Below, piece by piece: positions 8,867 to 17,111 of a stretch of 34,067 nucleotides of DNA (its first letter is position 1; every line of letters begins with the position of its first letter). Location of the stretch: the IMG/VR virus record IMGVR_UViG_3300042898_001367, positions 1-34,067 of that record; one strand, written 5' to 3'. The notes beneath the pieces were generated by a model. The model was not told where the DNA came from, did no database searches, and saw nothing but the letters and a program-made list of their open reading frames with translations. The position numbers and the translations under genes are program-made. The stretch comes from a virus.

Positions 8867-9249
8867 TGAAACTTTACAATACAGTTAAATCCCTTATTTT
8901 AGAAGTAGCGTCGATTGATTCAATCGTTGATGCTATAAAAAAAAGAGATAAGATAGTAATTTACTATGATGGTGATGAACCAGGTGGTAGAGGGTTAAGA
9001 GAAATTGAACCTGTTTGTCTTGGGTATAGTAAGTCAGATAATCCTGTTTTAAGAGCTTGGGATAATGAAGGGTCTTCTCATACCGCATATAAGGGAGAAC
9101 AACCTTTACCAGGGTGGAGATTATTCAGAGTTGATAAAATATTATCATTTAAACCAACGGGAGAAAAATTTGAATCGTCTAAACCAGGGTATAATCCATC
9201 AGGGGACAAAAGCATGAATAGAATTATTATTAACGCAGTGTTTAATTAA
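8866..9249 (+). CDS. WYL-like domain protein with possible capsid-targeting N-terminus
   Basis: 127 residues. Residues ~18-97 look like a single WYL-type small beta-barrel: KRDKIVIYYDGDE, REIEPVCLGYSK, VLRAW, then GWRLFRVDKILSF, matching the family's EP-x-x-L and FRLDRI-type signatures. WYL domains bind nucleic acid or nucleotide ligands in bacterial regulators. Here there is no DNA-binding helix-turn-helix and no second domain. The first 13 residues (MKLYNTVKSLILE) resemble T4 capsid-targeting peptides and end in I-L-E, a match to the prohead-protease consensus, so the protein might be packed in the head. The domain call is moderate; the packaging idea is inference. Confidence 0.72.
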   Translation: MKLYNTVKSLILEVASIDSIVDAIKKRDKIVIYYDGDEPGGRGLREIEPVCLGYSKSDNPVLRAWDNEGSSHTAYKGEQPLPGWRLFRVDKILSFKPTGEKFESSKPGYNPSGDKSMNRIIINAVFN

Positions 9250-9270
9250 CAACCTCCAATAATATAAGAT

Positions 9271-9855
9271 ATGACAAACGAAAACGACTTAATAGAAAAA
9301 TTAATGATATCTAAAGCTATTATGGATAAGCATAATAACACCCCAAGGGCGGGTAATAATTTAAATATGACAAGTCCAACGGTAGAAAATTATGAAGCTC
9401 CACAAGCTAAATATAATTTACCACAAGAATTTATGCAGGAATCAGTTACTCAATCATCCCCATCACATCAACAACCAATAACTAAAGATAGGGTAATGTC
9501 TTCTAAATTACCTGATGAGATTAAAAGATTAATGATAGAACACCCCATCAATCAACCAAACTCAATGGCGGGGCCGTCATTATCTAATGATTTGATTGAT
9601 AAAGCGTCTAGATTAATGAATCTTGATGCTAAAGGAAGTCCAAAAGGTCATCAACCAAATAGAATGGTAGAACAATCAATACCAACTCAAGATTTATCAA
9701 CTTTAAAAGAATTATTAAGAGAAGTTGTTGAAGAAGTGTTACAAGAAAATGGATTAATTGCCGAATCCACCCAAAAATCAAATGAAATATTTTCCTTTAA
9801 GGTAGGTAAACATATATTTGAAGGTAAGGTTACTAAGATAAAAAAAATAGCTTAA
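9271..9855 (+). CDS. Hypothetical protein, last gene before a strong terminator
   Basis: 194 residues. Residues 1-135 are polar, Asn/Gln/Pro/Ser-rich and probably disordered. Residues ~142-168 form an amphipathic helix (LSTLKELLREVVEEVLQENG). The C-terminus is a short beta-hairpin-like unit (IFSFKVGKHIFEGKVTKIKK). This order of disordered arm, helix and small beta tail suggests a virion or core-associated protein, but the function is unknown. It ends 20 bases before the terminator hairpin. Confidence 0.7.
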   Translation: MTNENDLIEKLMISKAIMDKHNNTPRAGNNLNMTSPTVENYEAPQAKYNLPQEFMQESVTQSSPSHQQPITKDRVMSSKLPDEIKRLMIEHPINQPNSMAGPSLSNDLIDKASRLMNLDAKGSPKGHQPNRMVEQSIPTQDLSTLKELLREVVEEVLQENGLIAESTQKSNEIFSFKVGKHIFEGKVTKIKKIA

Positions 9856-9874
9856 AGAGAAGTTTACATTAAAT

Positions 9875-9908
9875 AAAAAACCCCCACATAGTTATGAGGG
9901 GTTTTTTT
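9875..9908 (+). terminator. Rho-independent terminator
   Basis: AAAAAACCCC pairs with GGGGTTTTTT across a loop that contains a small CAT/ATG inner stem, followed by T residues. It ends the plus-strand unit starting at 7272. The A-tract on the left could make it partly bidirectional. Confidence 0.85.
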
Positions 9909-9968
9909 ATTTTAATACGGTTGATATTTCTTTAATTTCTTATTATATTTTTTAGAGAATTTTATAAT

Positions 9969-11189
9969 ATGAAAGAAAAAATTAATGTTTTAGTACTACC
10001 AAGTGATAAAAGTGGTGTTGGGAAATTTCGCTCGGTCGACCCCCACGTACACTTACAAAATCTATATCCCGATGACTTTCACGTAGACATTGACTACGAA
10101 CCAAGAATTGGTGACCCGAGTTATTGGAGTAAATACCAAATTGTACACGTACATAGAAATATTGGAAGTAACTACGATAATACACCTAATATTATTAGAA
10201 ATTTAAAATCAATTGGGGTTATTGTCATTGTTGATATTGATGATTATTGGTTACCGACAAAAGAACATCCTATTCATCAAATAATTGTACAACAAAAAAT
10301 TAACGAAAAAATTGTTGCAAATTTAAAAGAAGCCGATTATGTTATGACAACAACGGATATTTTTGCAAATGAAATTATAAAATTTAATAAGAACGTTGTT
10401 GTATTCCCTAACGCAATTAACCCAAAAGAACCTCAATTTAATCAACCGACTGTCAAATCAGATAGAATCAGAGTTGGGTGGTTAGGTGGTTCATCTCACT
10501 TACATGACTTAATGTTATTACAAGGTTTTACACAAAAAAACGGTTCTGAAATTAATAACAAAATTCAATATGTTATTTGTGGTTTTGACACTAGAGGTAG
10601 TGTTACTGAAATTAATCCGCAAACAGGTGAACAAAAACGTAGAGATATTTTACCTCATGAAACTGTATGGTCAAAATATGAAGAAATTTTTACAAACAAC
10701 TATAATTTAGTGGATGAAGATTATAAAAAATTTTTAATAGAATATAAAGAAGGTGATTATGTTTCTAACAAAGAATTACCATATGTCAGAGTATGGACTA
10801 AACCTGTAACATCTTACGCAATGAATTATTCAAAGCTTGATATTTCTTTATCACCAATTAAAAATCACATCTTTAATAGAATGAAATCCCAATTAAAAGT
10901 TATTGAGGCAGGATTTTATAAGAAAGCGTTAATTGCTTCAGAAATTGGTCCTTATACAATTGACTTGAAACATTGTTTAAAAAATGGTAATTTTGTTGAT
11001 GGTAACGCAATGTTAGTTCCTGAACATAGAAATCATAGTGATTGGTCTAAACATATTAAAAAGTTAATCCAAAACCCTAATTTAATTACTGATATGGGGG
11101 AAAGATTATATGAAACAGTTAAAGACAAATACGATTTAAATAACGTAACTAAAGATAGAGCAGAATTTTATAAATCATTAATTAAATAA
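9969..11189 (+). CDS. Glycosyltransferase, GT-B fold (GT4-like)
   Basis: 406 residues. The N-terminal half has Rossmann-like strands (INVLVLPSDKSGVGKFR, VIVIVDIDDYW) and the linker motif VVFPNAINP. The C-terminal half starts with IRVGWLGGSS and carries the donor-site region LKVIEAGFYKKALIASEIGPY, equivalent to the conserved acidic motif of retaining GT4 enzymes. It would transfer a sugar from a nucleotide donor to an unknown acceptor. It starts a run of sugar and nucleotide genes after the terminator at 9875-9908, six bases before the nucleotidyltransferase gene. Confidence 0.85.
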   Translation: MKEKINVLVLPSDKSGVGKFRSVDPHVHLQNLYPDDFHVDIDYEPRIGDPSYWSKYQIVHVHRNIGSNYDNTPNIIRNLKSIGVIVIVDIDDYWLPTKEHPIHQIIVQQKINEKIVANLKEADYVMTTTDIFANEIIKFNKNVVVFPNAINPKEPQFNQPTVKSDRIRVGWLGGSSHLHDLMLLQGFTQKNGSEINNKIQYVICGFDTRGSVTEINPQTGEQKRRDILPHETVWSKYEEIFTNNYNLVDEDYKKFLIEYKEGDYVSNKELPYVRVWTKPVTSYAMNYSKLDISLSPIKNHIFNRMKSQLKVIEAGFYKKALIASEIGPYTIDLKHCLKNGNFVDGNAMLVPEHRNHSDWSKHIKKLIQNPNLITDMGERLYETVKDKYDLNNVTKDRAEFYKSLIK

Positions 11190-11194
11190 ATAAT

Positions 11195-11653
11195 ATGTAT
11201 AATAAAAAAGGTAAAGTTGGGTTCACCGCAGGTAATTTTGATTTACTACACCCAGGTTATATTTACACTTTTGAGGCGGCAAAAGAACATTGTGATTACT
11301 TTATGGTTTTTTTACAAAGAGACCCGTCCGAAACAAGATTTACAAAGTATAAACCAGTCGTTCCATTATATGAAAGATATAAAACTTTGATGTCAATAAA
11401 ATATGTTGATGACGTTGTGACATATCAAACTGAAGAAGATTTAGTAAAACTAATTGAGTTTTTTAAACCTGATGTTAGAATTTTGGGTGACGATTATATT
11501 GGTAAACGATTTACAGGAGACCATCTACCAGTTAATGTCGTTTACACTACAAGGTCTCACAATTGGTCAACAACTAAAATTAAAGATTTAATCACAATAC
11601 AAACATTAAAACAAAATCCTGAAATAATAAAAAATTTAGATACAAATGATTAA
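11195..11653 (+). CDS. Cytidylyltransferase-like nucleotidyltransferase (TagD/GCT type) with altered HxGH motif
   Basis: 152 residues. Family features are the strand-loop GFTAGNFDLLHPGY (residues 9-22), the YERYKTLMSIKYVDD segment (~59-73) and the C-terminal RSHNWSTTKIKDLI (~120-133), which corresponds to the R-x-x-x-I-S-T-T-K signature. These enzymes join CTP with glycerol-phosphate, or ADP/GDP/CDP with sugar phosphates. In the catalytic HxGH motif the second His is replaced by Tyr (HPGY, 19-22), so activity may be changed or lost. It overlaps the exonuclease gene by eight bases and sits next to glycosyltransferases, suggesting supply of an activated sugar or polyol. Confidence 0.85.
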   Translation: MYNKKGKVGFTAGNFDLLHPGYIYTFEAAKEHCDYFMVFLQRDPSETRFTKYKPVVPLYERYKTLMSIKYVDDVVTYQTEEDLVKLIEFFKPDVRILGDDYIGKRFTGDHLPVNVVYTTRSHNWSTTKIKDLITIQTLKQNPEIIKNLDTND

Positions 11654-12365
11654 AATACCTATTACTAAAATTTTGTTTCTTGACATAGAAACCGTTGGGA
11701 TTGAAAAAGACTTTGACACTTGTGTTAAAAATCATCCCGAGATTGCACATCAATTTGATAAGTATTTAGATTGGTTTTTAAAACGATTCCCCGAAGACTC
11801 AACTAAGGGAGAAAATGAAGATGAAAGACAAAATATTATATTTTCAACAAGAACCTCATTGGTTCCCGAATTTGCAAAGATTGTATGTGTTAGTGTCGCC
11901 TTTGTTATGGATAATGGTGAAGTTAAAAAGCAAACCTTTTTTGGTGATGATGAGAAACAATTATTACGTGATTGTCAGAAATTATTGGACCGTTGCGGAA
12001 AATTGGATTTCTTTTTGTGTGGTCATAATTTAAAGAATTTTGATATTCCGATGATTGCCAAAAGAATGATTATTAATGGATTACTTCCACCATCAATTCT
12101 ACCATCATACGATACAAAACCATGGGAAATTAAGGCTATTGACACTAAAGAAATTTGGCAATACGGTGCTTACACTGCAATTGGTTCATTAGACTTAATG
12201 TGTGCGTCAATGGATGTTCCATCTTCAAAAGAGGGCGAAATTACTGGTGATAAAGTACACGATTCATATTGGAATCACGGAAAATTAAAAGAAATCTCAG
12301 AATACTGCGAACGAGATGTTAACGTATTAATTGAGGTGATAAAAAAATTAAAAGAACTTAAATAA
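11646..12365 (+). CDS. DEDDy-type 3'-5' exonuclease (PolB-exonuclease-like)
   Basis: 239 residues covering one exonuclease domain. Exo I is FLDIET with Asp13 and Glu15. Exo II is GHNLKNFDIPMIAKR with Asp133. Exo III is YCERD with Tyr220 and Asp224, the DEDDy pattern. The layout matches the predicted PolB-like 3'-5' exonuclease family that stands alone without a polymerase domain. Likely role: proofreading, end processing or host DNA breakdown during replication. The stop overlaps the dUTPase start by one base (TAATG). Confidence 0.87.
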   Translation: MIKIPITKILFLDIETVGIEKDFDTCVKNHPEIAHQFDKYLDWFLKRFPEDSTKGENEDERQNIIFSTRTSLVPEFAKIVCVSVAFVMDNGEVKKQTFFGDDEKQLLRDCQKLLDRCGKLDFFLCGHNLKNFDIPMIAKRMIINGLLPPSILPSYDTKPWEIKAIDTKEIWQYGAYTAIGSLDLMCASMDVPSSKEGEITGDKVHDSYWNHGKLKEISEYCERDVNVLIEVIKKLKELK

Positions 12366-12967
12366 TGACAGAAGAATTTGATTTAGATTTTTTAAAGAAA
12401 AAAGCGGAAGAGTTAAAATTAATGTTATCAACGCCAGAAAATGATGATATTGACTATAATCAAATACTTGACGAGTTTGGTATTGATGTCAAACAATTAG
12501 AAGTTGATATGAAAAACTATAAACCTAAACTGGATTTAGGATTTACGAAACTACATCTTGATGCGGTTACACCAAGTTATAATTACGCAAGTGATTCTGG
12601 CTTTGATTTATATTCAGTTGAAGATGTGACAATTGAAGGTCTTGGTAGAGGGTTAGTCCCAACTGGACTATCGTTTGATATTAAAGATGGTTATGAAATC
12701 CAAGTTAGGTCTAAAAGTGGATTGGCAATTAATCAAGGTTTAATGTGTTTAAACTCACCAGGAACAGTGGATAATGGATACACAGGTGAAGTAAAAGTGA
12801 TTATATTCAACACAAATAAAGAACCTTTTACAATTACTAAAGGTATGAAAGTTGCTCAAGCAGTTTTATGCCCCGTAGTTAATGGTGGTTGGGTTTATTT
12901 AGATGAAAAAAATGAAGTGACCAAAAAAGATAGAAACGATAACGGATTTGGTTCTACAGGTATATAA
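12365..12967 (+). CDS. dut: dUTP diphosphatase with N-terminal extension
   Basis: 200 residues. All five trimeric dUTPase motifs are present: I ASDSGFDLYS (75-84), II RSKSGLA (115-121), III NSPGTVDNGYTGEV with Asp136 and Tyr139, IV KGMKVAQAVLCPV (159-171), V RNDNGFGSTG (190-199). It hydrolyses dUTP to dUMP and diphosphate, keeping uracil out of phage DNA and feeding dTMP synthesis. The first ~55 residues are an acidic, helical extension not found in the core enzyme. Confidence 0.95.
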   Translation: MTEEFDLDFLKKKAEELKLMLSTPENDDIDYNQILDEFGIDVKQLEVDMKNYKPKLDLGFTKLHLDAVTPSYNYASDSGFDLYSVEDVTIEGLGRGLVPTGLSFDIKDGYEIQVRSKSGLAINQGLMCLNSPGTVDNGYTGEVKVIIFNTNKEPFTITKGMKVAQAVLCPVVNGGWVYLDEKNEVTKKDRNDNGFGSTGI

Positions 12968-12975
12968 TTAATATT

Positions 12976-13599
12976 ATGCACAAAACTGCTGAAGATAACT
13001 CAAAAAGATTTTTTACGAATTACATTTATAATAAAAAAGATTCGGGTAAAATATTAGAAATTGGTTCTTATATTGGAGGGTTTAACATCCGTTCATTATC
13101 CCCTGAAAATATGGAATATATTGGGGTTGATTTAGGCTCAGGACCTGGTGTTGATGTCGTACTTGAAGACCAATATGTCTTACCTTTTGGAGATAACTCT
13201 TTTGATTATGTTATTAGTTCATCTTGTTTTGAACATAGTGAATTTTTTTGGTTGAATTTTTTGGAAATTATGAGGGTTCTGAAACCTTCAGGTCTTTTTT
13301 ATTTAAACGCACCATCAAACGGGGATTTTCATAGATATCCTGTTGACTGCTGGAGATTTTTTCCTGATAGTGGAAACGCCATGTCTAATTGGGGTAAACG
13401 TAATGGGTATAATTGTGAGGTTCTTGAGCTCTACACTAGTGATAAAGAAATGGATATATGGTCGGATTATGTTTCTATTTTTATAAAAGACTCTGAACAT
13501 ATTAATGAACACCCAAATAGAATTCTAAGTAGTTTTAATAACTACACCAATGGTTCTATTTACCCTCATAAAAATTTTACAAATTTAAAAAAATGGTAA
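12976..13599 (+). CDS. Class I SAM-dependent methyltransferase (Methyltransf_11-like)
   Basis: 207 residues. Motif I is KILEIGSYIGGFN, followed by YIGVDLGSGPGVDVV (acidic residue for the SAM ribose), PFGDNSFDYVISSSCFEH (motifs II/III) and MRVLKPSGLFYLNAPS. This layout is usual for small-molecule or sugar O-methyltransferases rather than DNA methyltransferases; no DPPY/NPPY motif is seen. Its 3' end overlaps the next methyltransferase gene by seven bases. Substrate unknown; a sugar made by the neighbouring glycosyltransferases is a reasonable guess. Confidence 0.85.
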   Translation: MHKTAEDNSKRFFTNYIYNKKDSGKILEIGSYIGGFNIRSLSPENMEYIGVDLGSGPGVDVVLEDQYVLPFGDNSFDYVISSSCFEHSEFFWLNFLEIMRVLKPSGLFYLNAPSNGDFHRYPVDCWRFFPDSGNAMSNWGKRNGYNCEVLELYTSDKEMDIWSDYVSIFIKDSEHINEHPNRILSSFNNYTNGSIYPHKNFTNLKKW

Positions 13600-14156
13600 A
13601 TAAAGAAAAAATTAATAAACTATATGTAATGAGAGATGAGCATTACACCAAAGGTTTAATGGATTTAATACAATATCTGAATGAATTTGGGGATACTACT
13701 AAAATGAGAATGGTTGAGATTGGTTCGTATGCTGGTGAGTCTACTAAAATATTTGCGAAACATTTTAAAGAAGTTATCTCAATAGACCCATTTCTTAATG
13801 ATTATGACTTAAATGATATAACTTGTTATCATATGGATTTAAATAAGGTATACGAAGAATTTATATCAAATACTAAAACATTCAGTAATATCCGTTTAAT
13901 CAAACAAACATCTGATGACGCAATTAATGAATTAATTAATGAAAGTTTTGATTTTATTTATATTGATGGTATTCACACTTATGCCCAAGTAAATAAAGAT
14001 ATTGATAATTATAAACCATTAATTGTTAAAGGTGGTTTTATTGGTGGTCATGATTTTCATCCTGTATGGAGTGGGGTGGTCCAATCAATTAAAGAAAAAT
14101 TGGGTGAACCAAATAAAACGTTCCAAGATACTAGTTGGGTAATTAAAATTAATTAA
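13593..14156 (+). CDS. Class I SAM-dependent methyltransferase (Methyltransf_24-like)
   Basis: 187 residues. Motif I is RMVEIGSYAGESTKIF, then VISIDPF (acidic residue before Pro), FDFIYIDGIHTYAQVNKD (metal- or substrate-side Asp and His) and IVKGGFIGGHDFH. The DG-x-H-x-Y pattern is typical of Methyltransf_24/CmcI-like enzymes, often found in sugar and polysaccharide clusters. It overlaps the previous methyltransferase gene and is followed after two bases by a glycosyltransferase, so it is probably part of the same modification pathway. Substrate not determinable. Confidence 0.83.
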   Translation: MVNKEKINKLYVMRDEHYTKGLMDLIQYLNEFGDTTKMRMVEIGSYAGESTKIFAKHFKEVISIDPFLNDYDLNDITCYHMDLNKVYEEFISNTKTFSNIRLIKQTSDDAINELINESFDFIYIDGIHTYAQVNKDIDNYKPLIVKGGFIGGHDFHPVWSGVVQSIKEKLGEPNKTFQDTSWVIKIN

Positions 14157-14158
14157 CA

Positions 14159-14701
14159 ATGTTTTTAAATATTATTACACCGTGTAGTAGACCTGAGAAT
14201 CTACATGTAATTAGTGAAACTATTAATATACCAAAAGAAAATTATAGATGGATTGTTGTCTTTGATATGGATGAACTACCAAAAAAGGAATTAATCCCAT
14301 TAAATTGTGAGCCACATTTATATAGAGAAAAAGGTAGTGTAGTTGGTCATGCCCAACGAAATTATGCTTTAAACATAATTGATGATGGTTATATATACTT
14401 TAATGATGATGACACCTCAGTACATCCTGAATTATGGGAAACAATTAAGAATTGTAATTCTGACTTTATTTCATTTATACAATTAAACAAAGATGGAACC
14501 ACAAGACTTGTTGGTAAAGTAATAGATGTTAGACAGATTGATAGTCACAATTTTATTATTTCAAGAAATACTGTTGGGGTTAGTCGATTTTTTATAAACA
14601 AGTATGATGCTGATGGGCATTTTGCAAAAGAATGTTATAACAAATCATTAACTAAAACACACTTTAATAAACCATTATCCATCTATAATTTATTGAGATA
14701 A
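14159..14701 (+). CDS. Small GT-A-like glycosyltransferase
   Basis: 180 residues. It begins with a GT-A-like strand (LNIITPCSRPENLHVISETI) and has the metal-binding aspartate cluster YIYFNDDDTSVHPE (~78-91), equivalent to the DxD motif. VGHAQRNYALNII before it matches the donor-side helix of GT2-like enzymes. It is shorter than a typical GT2 (usually 230 or more residues). The C-terminus ends NKPLSIYNLLR. A short sequence with a similar ending is found again upstream of phoH. Acceptor unknown. Confidence 0.8.
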   Translation: MFLNIITPCSRPENLHVISETINIPKENYRWIVVFDMDELPKKELIPLNCEPHLYREKGSVVGHAQRNYALNIIDDGYIYFNDDDTSVHPELWETIKNCNSDFISFIQLNKDGTTRLVGKVIDVRQIDSHNFIISRNTVGVSRFFINKYDADGHFAKECYNKSLTKTHFNKPLSIYNLLR

Positions 14702-14707
14702 CCATAT

Positions 14708-16219
14708 ATGATAACAATAATATATTCAACCCATAAAGACGAAACATATAATAACAAATTTAAACAACATTTGTTACAAACTGTTGGGTTAAAAAATGTA
14801 CAGATATTAGAATTTCAAAACAATAATCAGTATAGTTTGGCTGAGGTATATAACAAAGGTATATCACAATCTATATATGATATTGTTGTTTGTTGTCATA
14901 ACGACATTAAATTAGAAAAAAATTGGGGTAAGAAACTAGTTAGTGATTTTGAAAATAATCCTGACTATGGAATTATTGGTAAGGCGGGGTCATGTTATTT
15001 CCCTGAATCAGGGGTATACTGGGAGGAAATGAGAACAACTATGGTTGGTCATGTTTATCACCACCCTGTAGGTCAAAATAAATGGATTAACAAATATTCT
15101 GCAAAAATACCTCAACTGATACCTGTTGTAACTATTGATGGGTTATTTATGTCATTCGACAAAACAAAAATTAAAAACACGTTTGACGAAACGATTGGGA
15201 AATTTCACTTTTATGACCATCCGTTTTGTTTAAGTAATTATATTGAAAATGTTAAGATTGGTGTTACGTTTTCTTTTGACATCACACATGAATCTGTAGG
15301 ACAACCGAATAACGAATTTTTTGAAAGTAAGGTTAAATTTTTAGAGAAATTCTTGTCTATATTACCATTAGATTTAAAACCTAACAGTGTTTACGTTCCT
15401 AAAGTAATTGAAAAACCAATTAAAAATATTGGTAAAGTTGCAATTATTATCCCAACAAAAGATAAGTTTGAATTAATCCAAAATTGCGTTGAATCATTTT
15501 ACGAACATTGTAACCCCACTCTTTTCCATATTTTTATCGCCGACACTGGCTCCTCTGATGATAGTAAAACAAAATTAAAAGAGTTAATTAGTAATAATAA
15601 TAACATCACTTTAATTGAATATGATTATTACAATTTTGCAAAAATAAATAATGATGTGGTTACAAACCATATACCTAATGAGTATGAATTTATTTTATTT
15701 TGTAATAACGATATTAAAATACTGAATAATGTAATATATAACATGTTAAAGATATTCAAAGACACCAATAAAACTGGAACCGTTGGGTGTCGATTACATT
15801 ACGAAAATAACACAGTACAACATAATGGGATTACTGTTTTTGTGGACAAATTAAAAAGACTACAAGCAACTCATATTGGGTTACGTACATACTACGGATA
15901 TTATACAAACATATCCAAGGTAGTAGGTTCAACAGCGGCATTACTAATGATTAGAAAAACAATGTTTGAAAAATGCGGTTATTTTAATGAGGTCTACCAA
16001 TCTTGTTTTGAAGATGTTGAATTAAATTTAAAATGTCTATCCTTAGGTTTTGAAAATTTAATTGATGGTAATTCAGTTGCTTACCATTATGAAAGCCAAA
16101 CAAGGGGGGTTCAACAATCAAATGACATAGAATTAAAGAACGACTATCAAAATGGATTAGTGCCGTTTGTTAATAAAAATTATGATAAATTAAAAAAATA
16201 CATACCAGTACTACAGTAA
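14708..16219 (+). CDS. Two-domain GT-A glycosyltransferase (GT2-like)
   Basis: 503 residues. Domain 1 (~1-235) starts ITIIYSTHKDETYNN and has IVVCCHNDIKLEKNWG as its DxD-like site (HND). Domain 2 (~240-503) is a clearer GT2: VAIIIPTKDKFELIQNCVESF, IADTGSSDDS, FILFCNNDIKI (NND), VVGSTAALLMIRKTMFEKCGYFNE and CFEDVELNLKC, the last resembling the catalytic ED region of rhamnosyltransferase-like enzymes. Two GT-A modules in one chain suggest stepwise addition of two sugars. It belongs to the same plus-strand run. Confidence 0.87.
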   Translation: MITIIYSTHKDETYNNKFKQHLLQTVGLKNVQILEFQNNNQYSLAEVYNKGISQSIYDIVVCCHNDIKLEKNWGKKLVSDFENNPDYGIIGKAGSCYFPESGVYWEEMRTTMVGHVYHHPVGQNKWINKYSAKIPQLIPVVTIDGLFMSFDKTKIKNTFDETIGKFHFYDHPFCLSNYIENVKIGVTFSFDITHESVGQPNNEFFESKVKFLEKFLSILPLDLKPNSVYVPKVIEKPIKNIGKVAIIIPTKDKFELIQNCVESFYEHCNPTLFHIFIADTGSSDDSKTKLKELISNNNNITLIEYDYYNFAKINNDVVTNHIPNEYEFILFCNNDIKILNNVIYNMLKIFKDTNKTGTVGCRLHYENNTVQHNGITVFVDKLKRLQATHIGLRTYYGYYTNISKVVGSTAALLMIRKTMFEKCGYFNEVYQSCFEDVELNLKCLSLGFENLIDGNSVAYHYESQTRGVQQSNDIELKNDYQNGLVPFVNKNYDKLKKYIPVLQ

Positions 16220-16255
16220 TTTACACAAATGATTAATAATTAAAGTAATGGTATA

Positions 16256-16303
16256 ATGAATTTATCAATATATAACCGATTAAGATACCCAATAACAATT
16301 TAA
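16256..16303 (+). pseudogene. Possible remnant of a glycosyltransferase C-terminus
   Basis: The 15-codon frame MNLSIYNRLRYPITI resembles the C-terminal ending LSIYNLLR of the GT at 14159-14701, and the flanking DNA is weakly similar. It could be the stub of a deleted glycosyltransferase gene in the 86-base gap before phoH, or chance. Very short, hence low confidence. Confidence 0.2.
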
Positions 16304-16305
16304 CT

Positions 16306-17043
16306 ATGGCTGAACAACGAAAAAGAAAACCAACAATAACCCCCACTCCGGAGACCACCAATAAACCGGTGAGTAAAAAAGACTTAATTAGTCAGATTAT
16401 TAAAAGAAAAACTAAAGAAAAGTTTTTAAGCGTAAATCAAAAAAAGTATTATGACATTTTAACTAATAGTCAAATTACTATTTGTTCAGGACCTGCTGGT
16501 GTTGGTAAAAGTTATATTGCCATGAAAGCTGCGGTGGACTTATTGTCAGACCCAACAACACCTTATGAAAAAATTATTATCGTAAGACCTGCGGTTGAAG
16601 CAGAAGAAAAATTAGGGTCACTTCCTGGCAATGTTGAAGAAAAATTAGACCCTTATATTTTCCCATCGTATTATTTATTAAATAAAATTATTGGTAAAGA
16701 AGCTAGAGAAAAATTAAAAGAAATTGAGGCAATTGAAGTTTTTGCGTTAGCGTACATGAGAGGTATGAATATTGACAATTCAATTCTATTGTTTGAGGAG
16801 GCTCAGAACTCAACTCCAAGTCAAATGAAATTACTATTGACAAGAATTGGGTTTAATTCTAAGTTCTTCCTTTCAGGTGACTTAGAACAATTTGACCGAC
16901 ATAAAGACAAAACTCAAACAGGTTTATGGGACGCACTACAAAAGTTTCAAAATTTAGATGACATCGGAACATTTGAATTCAACCACGAAGATGTTGTTAG
17001 AAATCCTTTAATAAGTAAAATCTTAAAAAGATACGAAAACTAA
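16306..17043 (+). CDS. phoH: PhoH-like ATPase
   Basis: 245 residues. The Walker A is GPAGVGKS (62-69), followed by IIIVRPAVEAEEKLGSLPG, which is highly typical of PhoH. The Walker B region is ILLFEEAQNSTPSQMK (~160-175), and the FLSGDLEQFDR motif follows. In most members the Walker B reads DEAQN; here the Asp is Glu (EEAQN). PhoH-like proteins are common in large phages; the role is thought to be RNA- or phosphate-related ATPase/helicase activity but is unsettled. The first ~35 residues are basic and Pro-rich. A strong terminator follows 10 bases after the stop. Confidence 0.93.
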   Translation: MAEQRKRKPTITPTPETTNKPVSKKDLISQIIKRKTKEKFLSVNQKKYYDILTNSQITICSGPAGVGKSYIAMKAAVDLLSDPTTPYEKIIIVRPAVEAEEKLGSLPGNVEEKLDPYIFPSYYLLNKIIGKEAREKLKEIEAIEVFALAYMRGMNIDNSILLFEEAQNSTPSQMKLLLTRIGFNSKFFLSGDLEQFDRHKDKTQTGLWDALQKFQNLDDIGTFEFNHEDVVRNPLISKILKRYEN

Positions 17044-17053
17044 AATTATTATT

Positions 17054-17099
17054 AACCCAATAAGTATAAATTTAATTTAATTTACTTATTGGGTTTTTT
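17054..17099 (+). terminator. Rho-independent terminator after phoH
   Basis: AACCCAATAAGTA (17054-17066) pairs perfectly over 13 bp with TACTTATTGGGTT (17083-17095), followed by TTTT. It ends the unit that started at 9969. Confidence 0.92.
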
Positions 17100-17111
17100 A
17101 CATATTTTTTT

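Noticed and set aside
12976-14156. DNA methyltransferases forming a modification system
   Set aside because: Neither protein shows the DPPY/NPPY or Pro-Cys motifs or a target-recognition domain, and no restriction enzyme is nearby.
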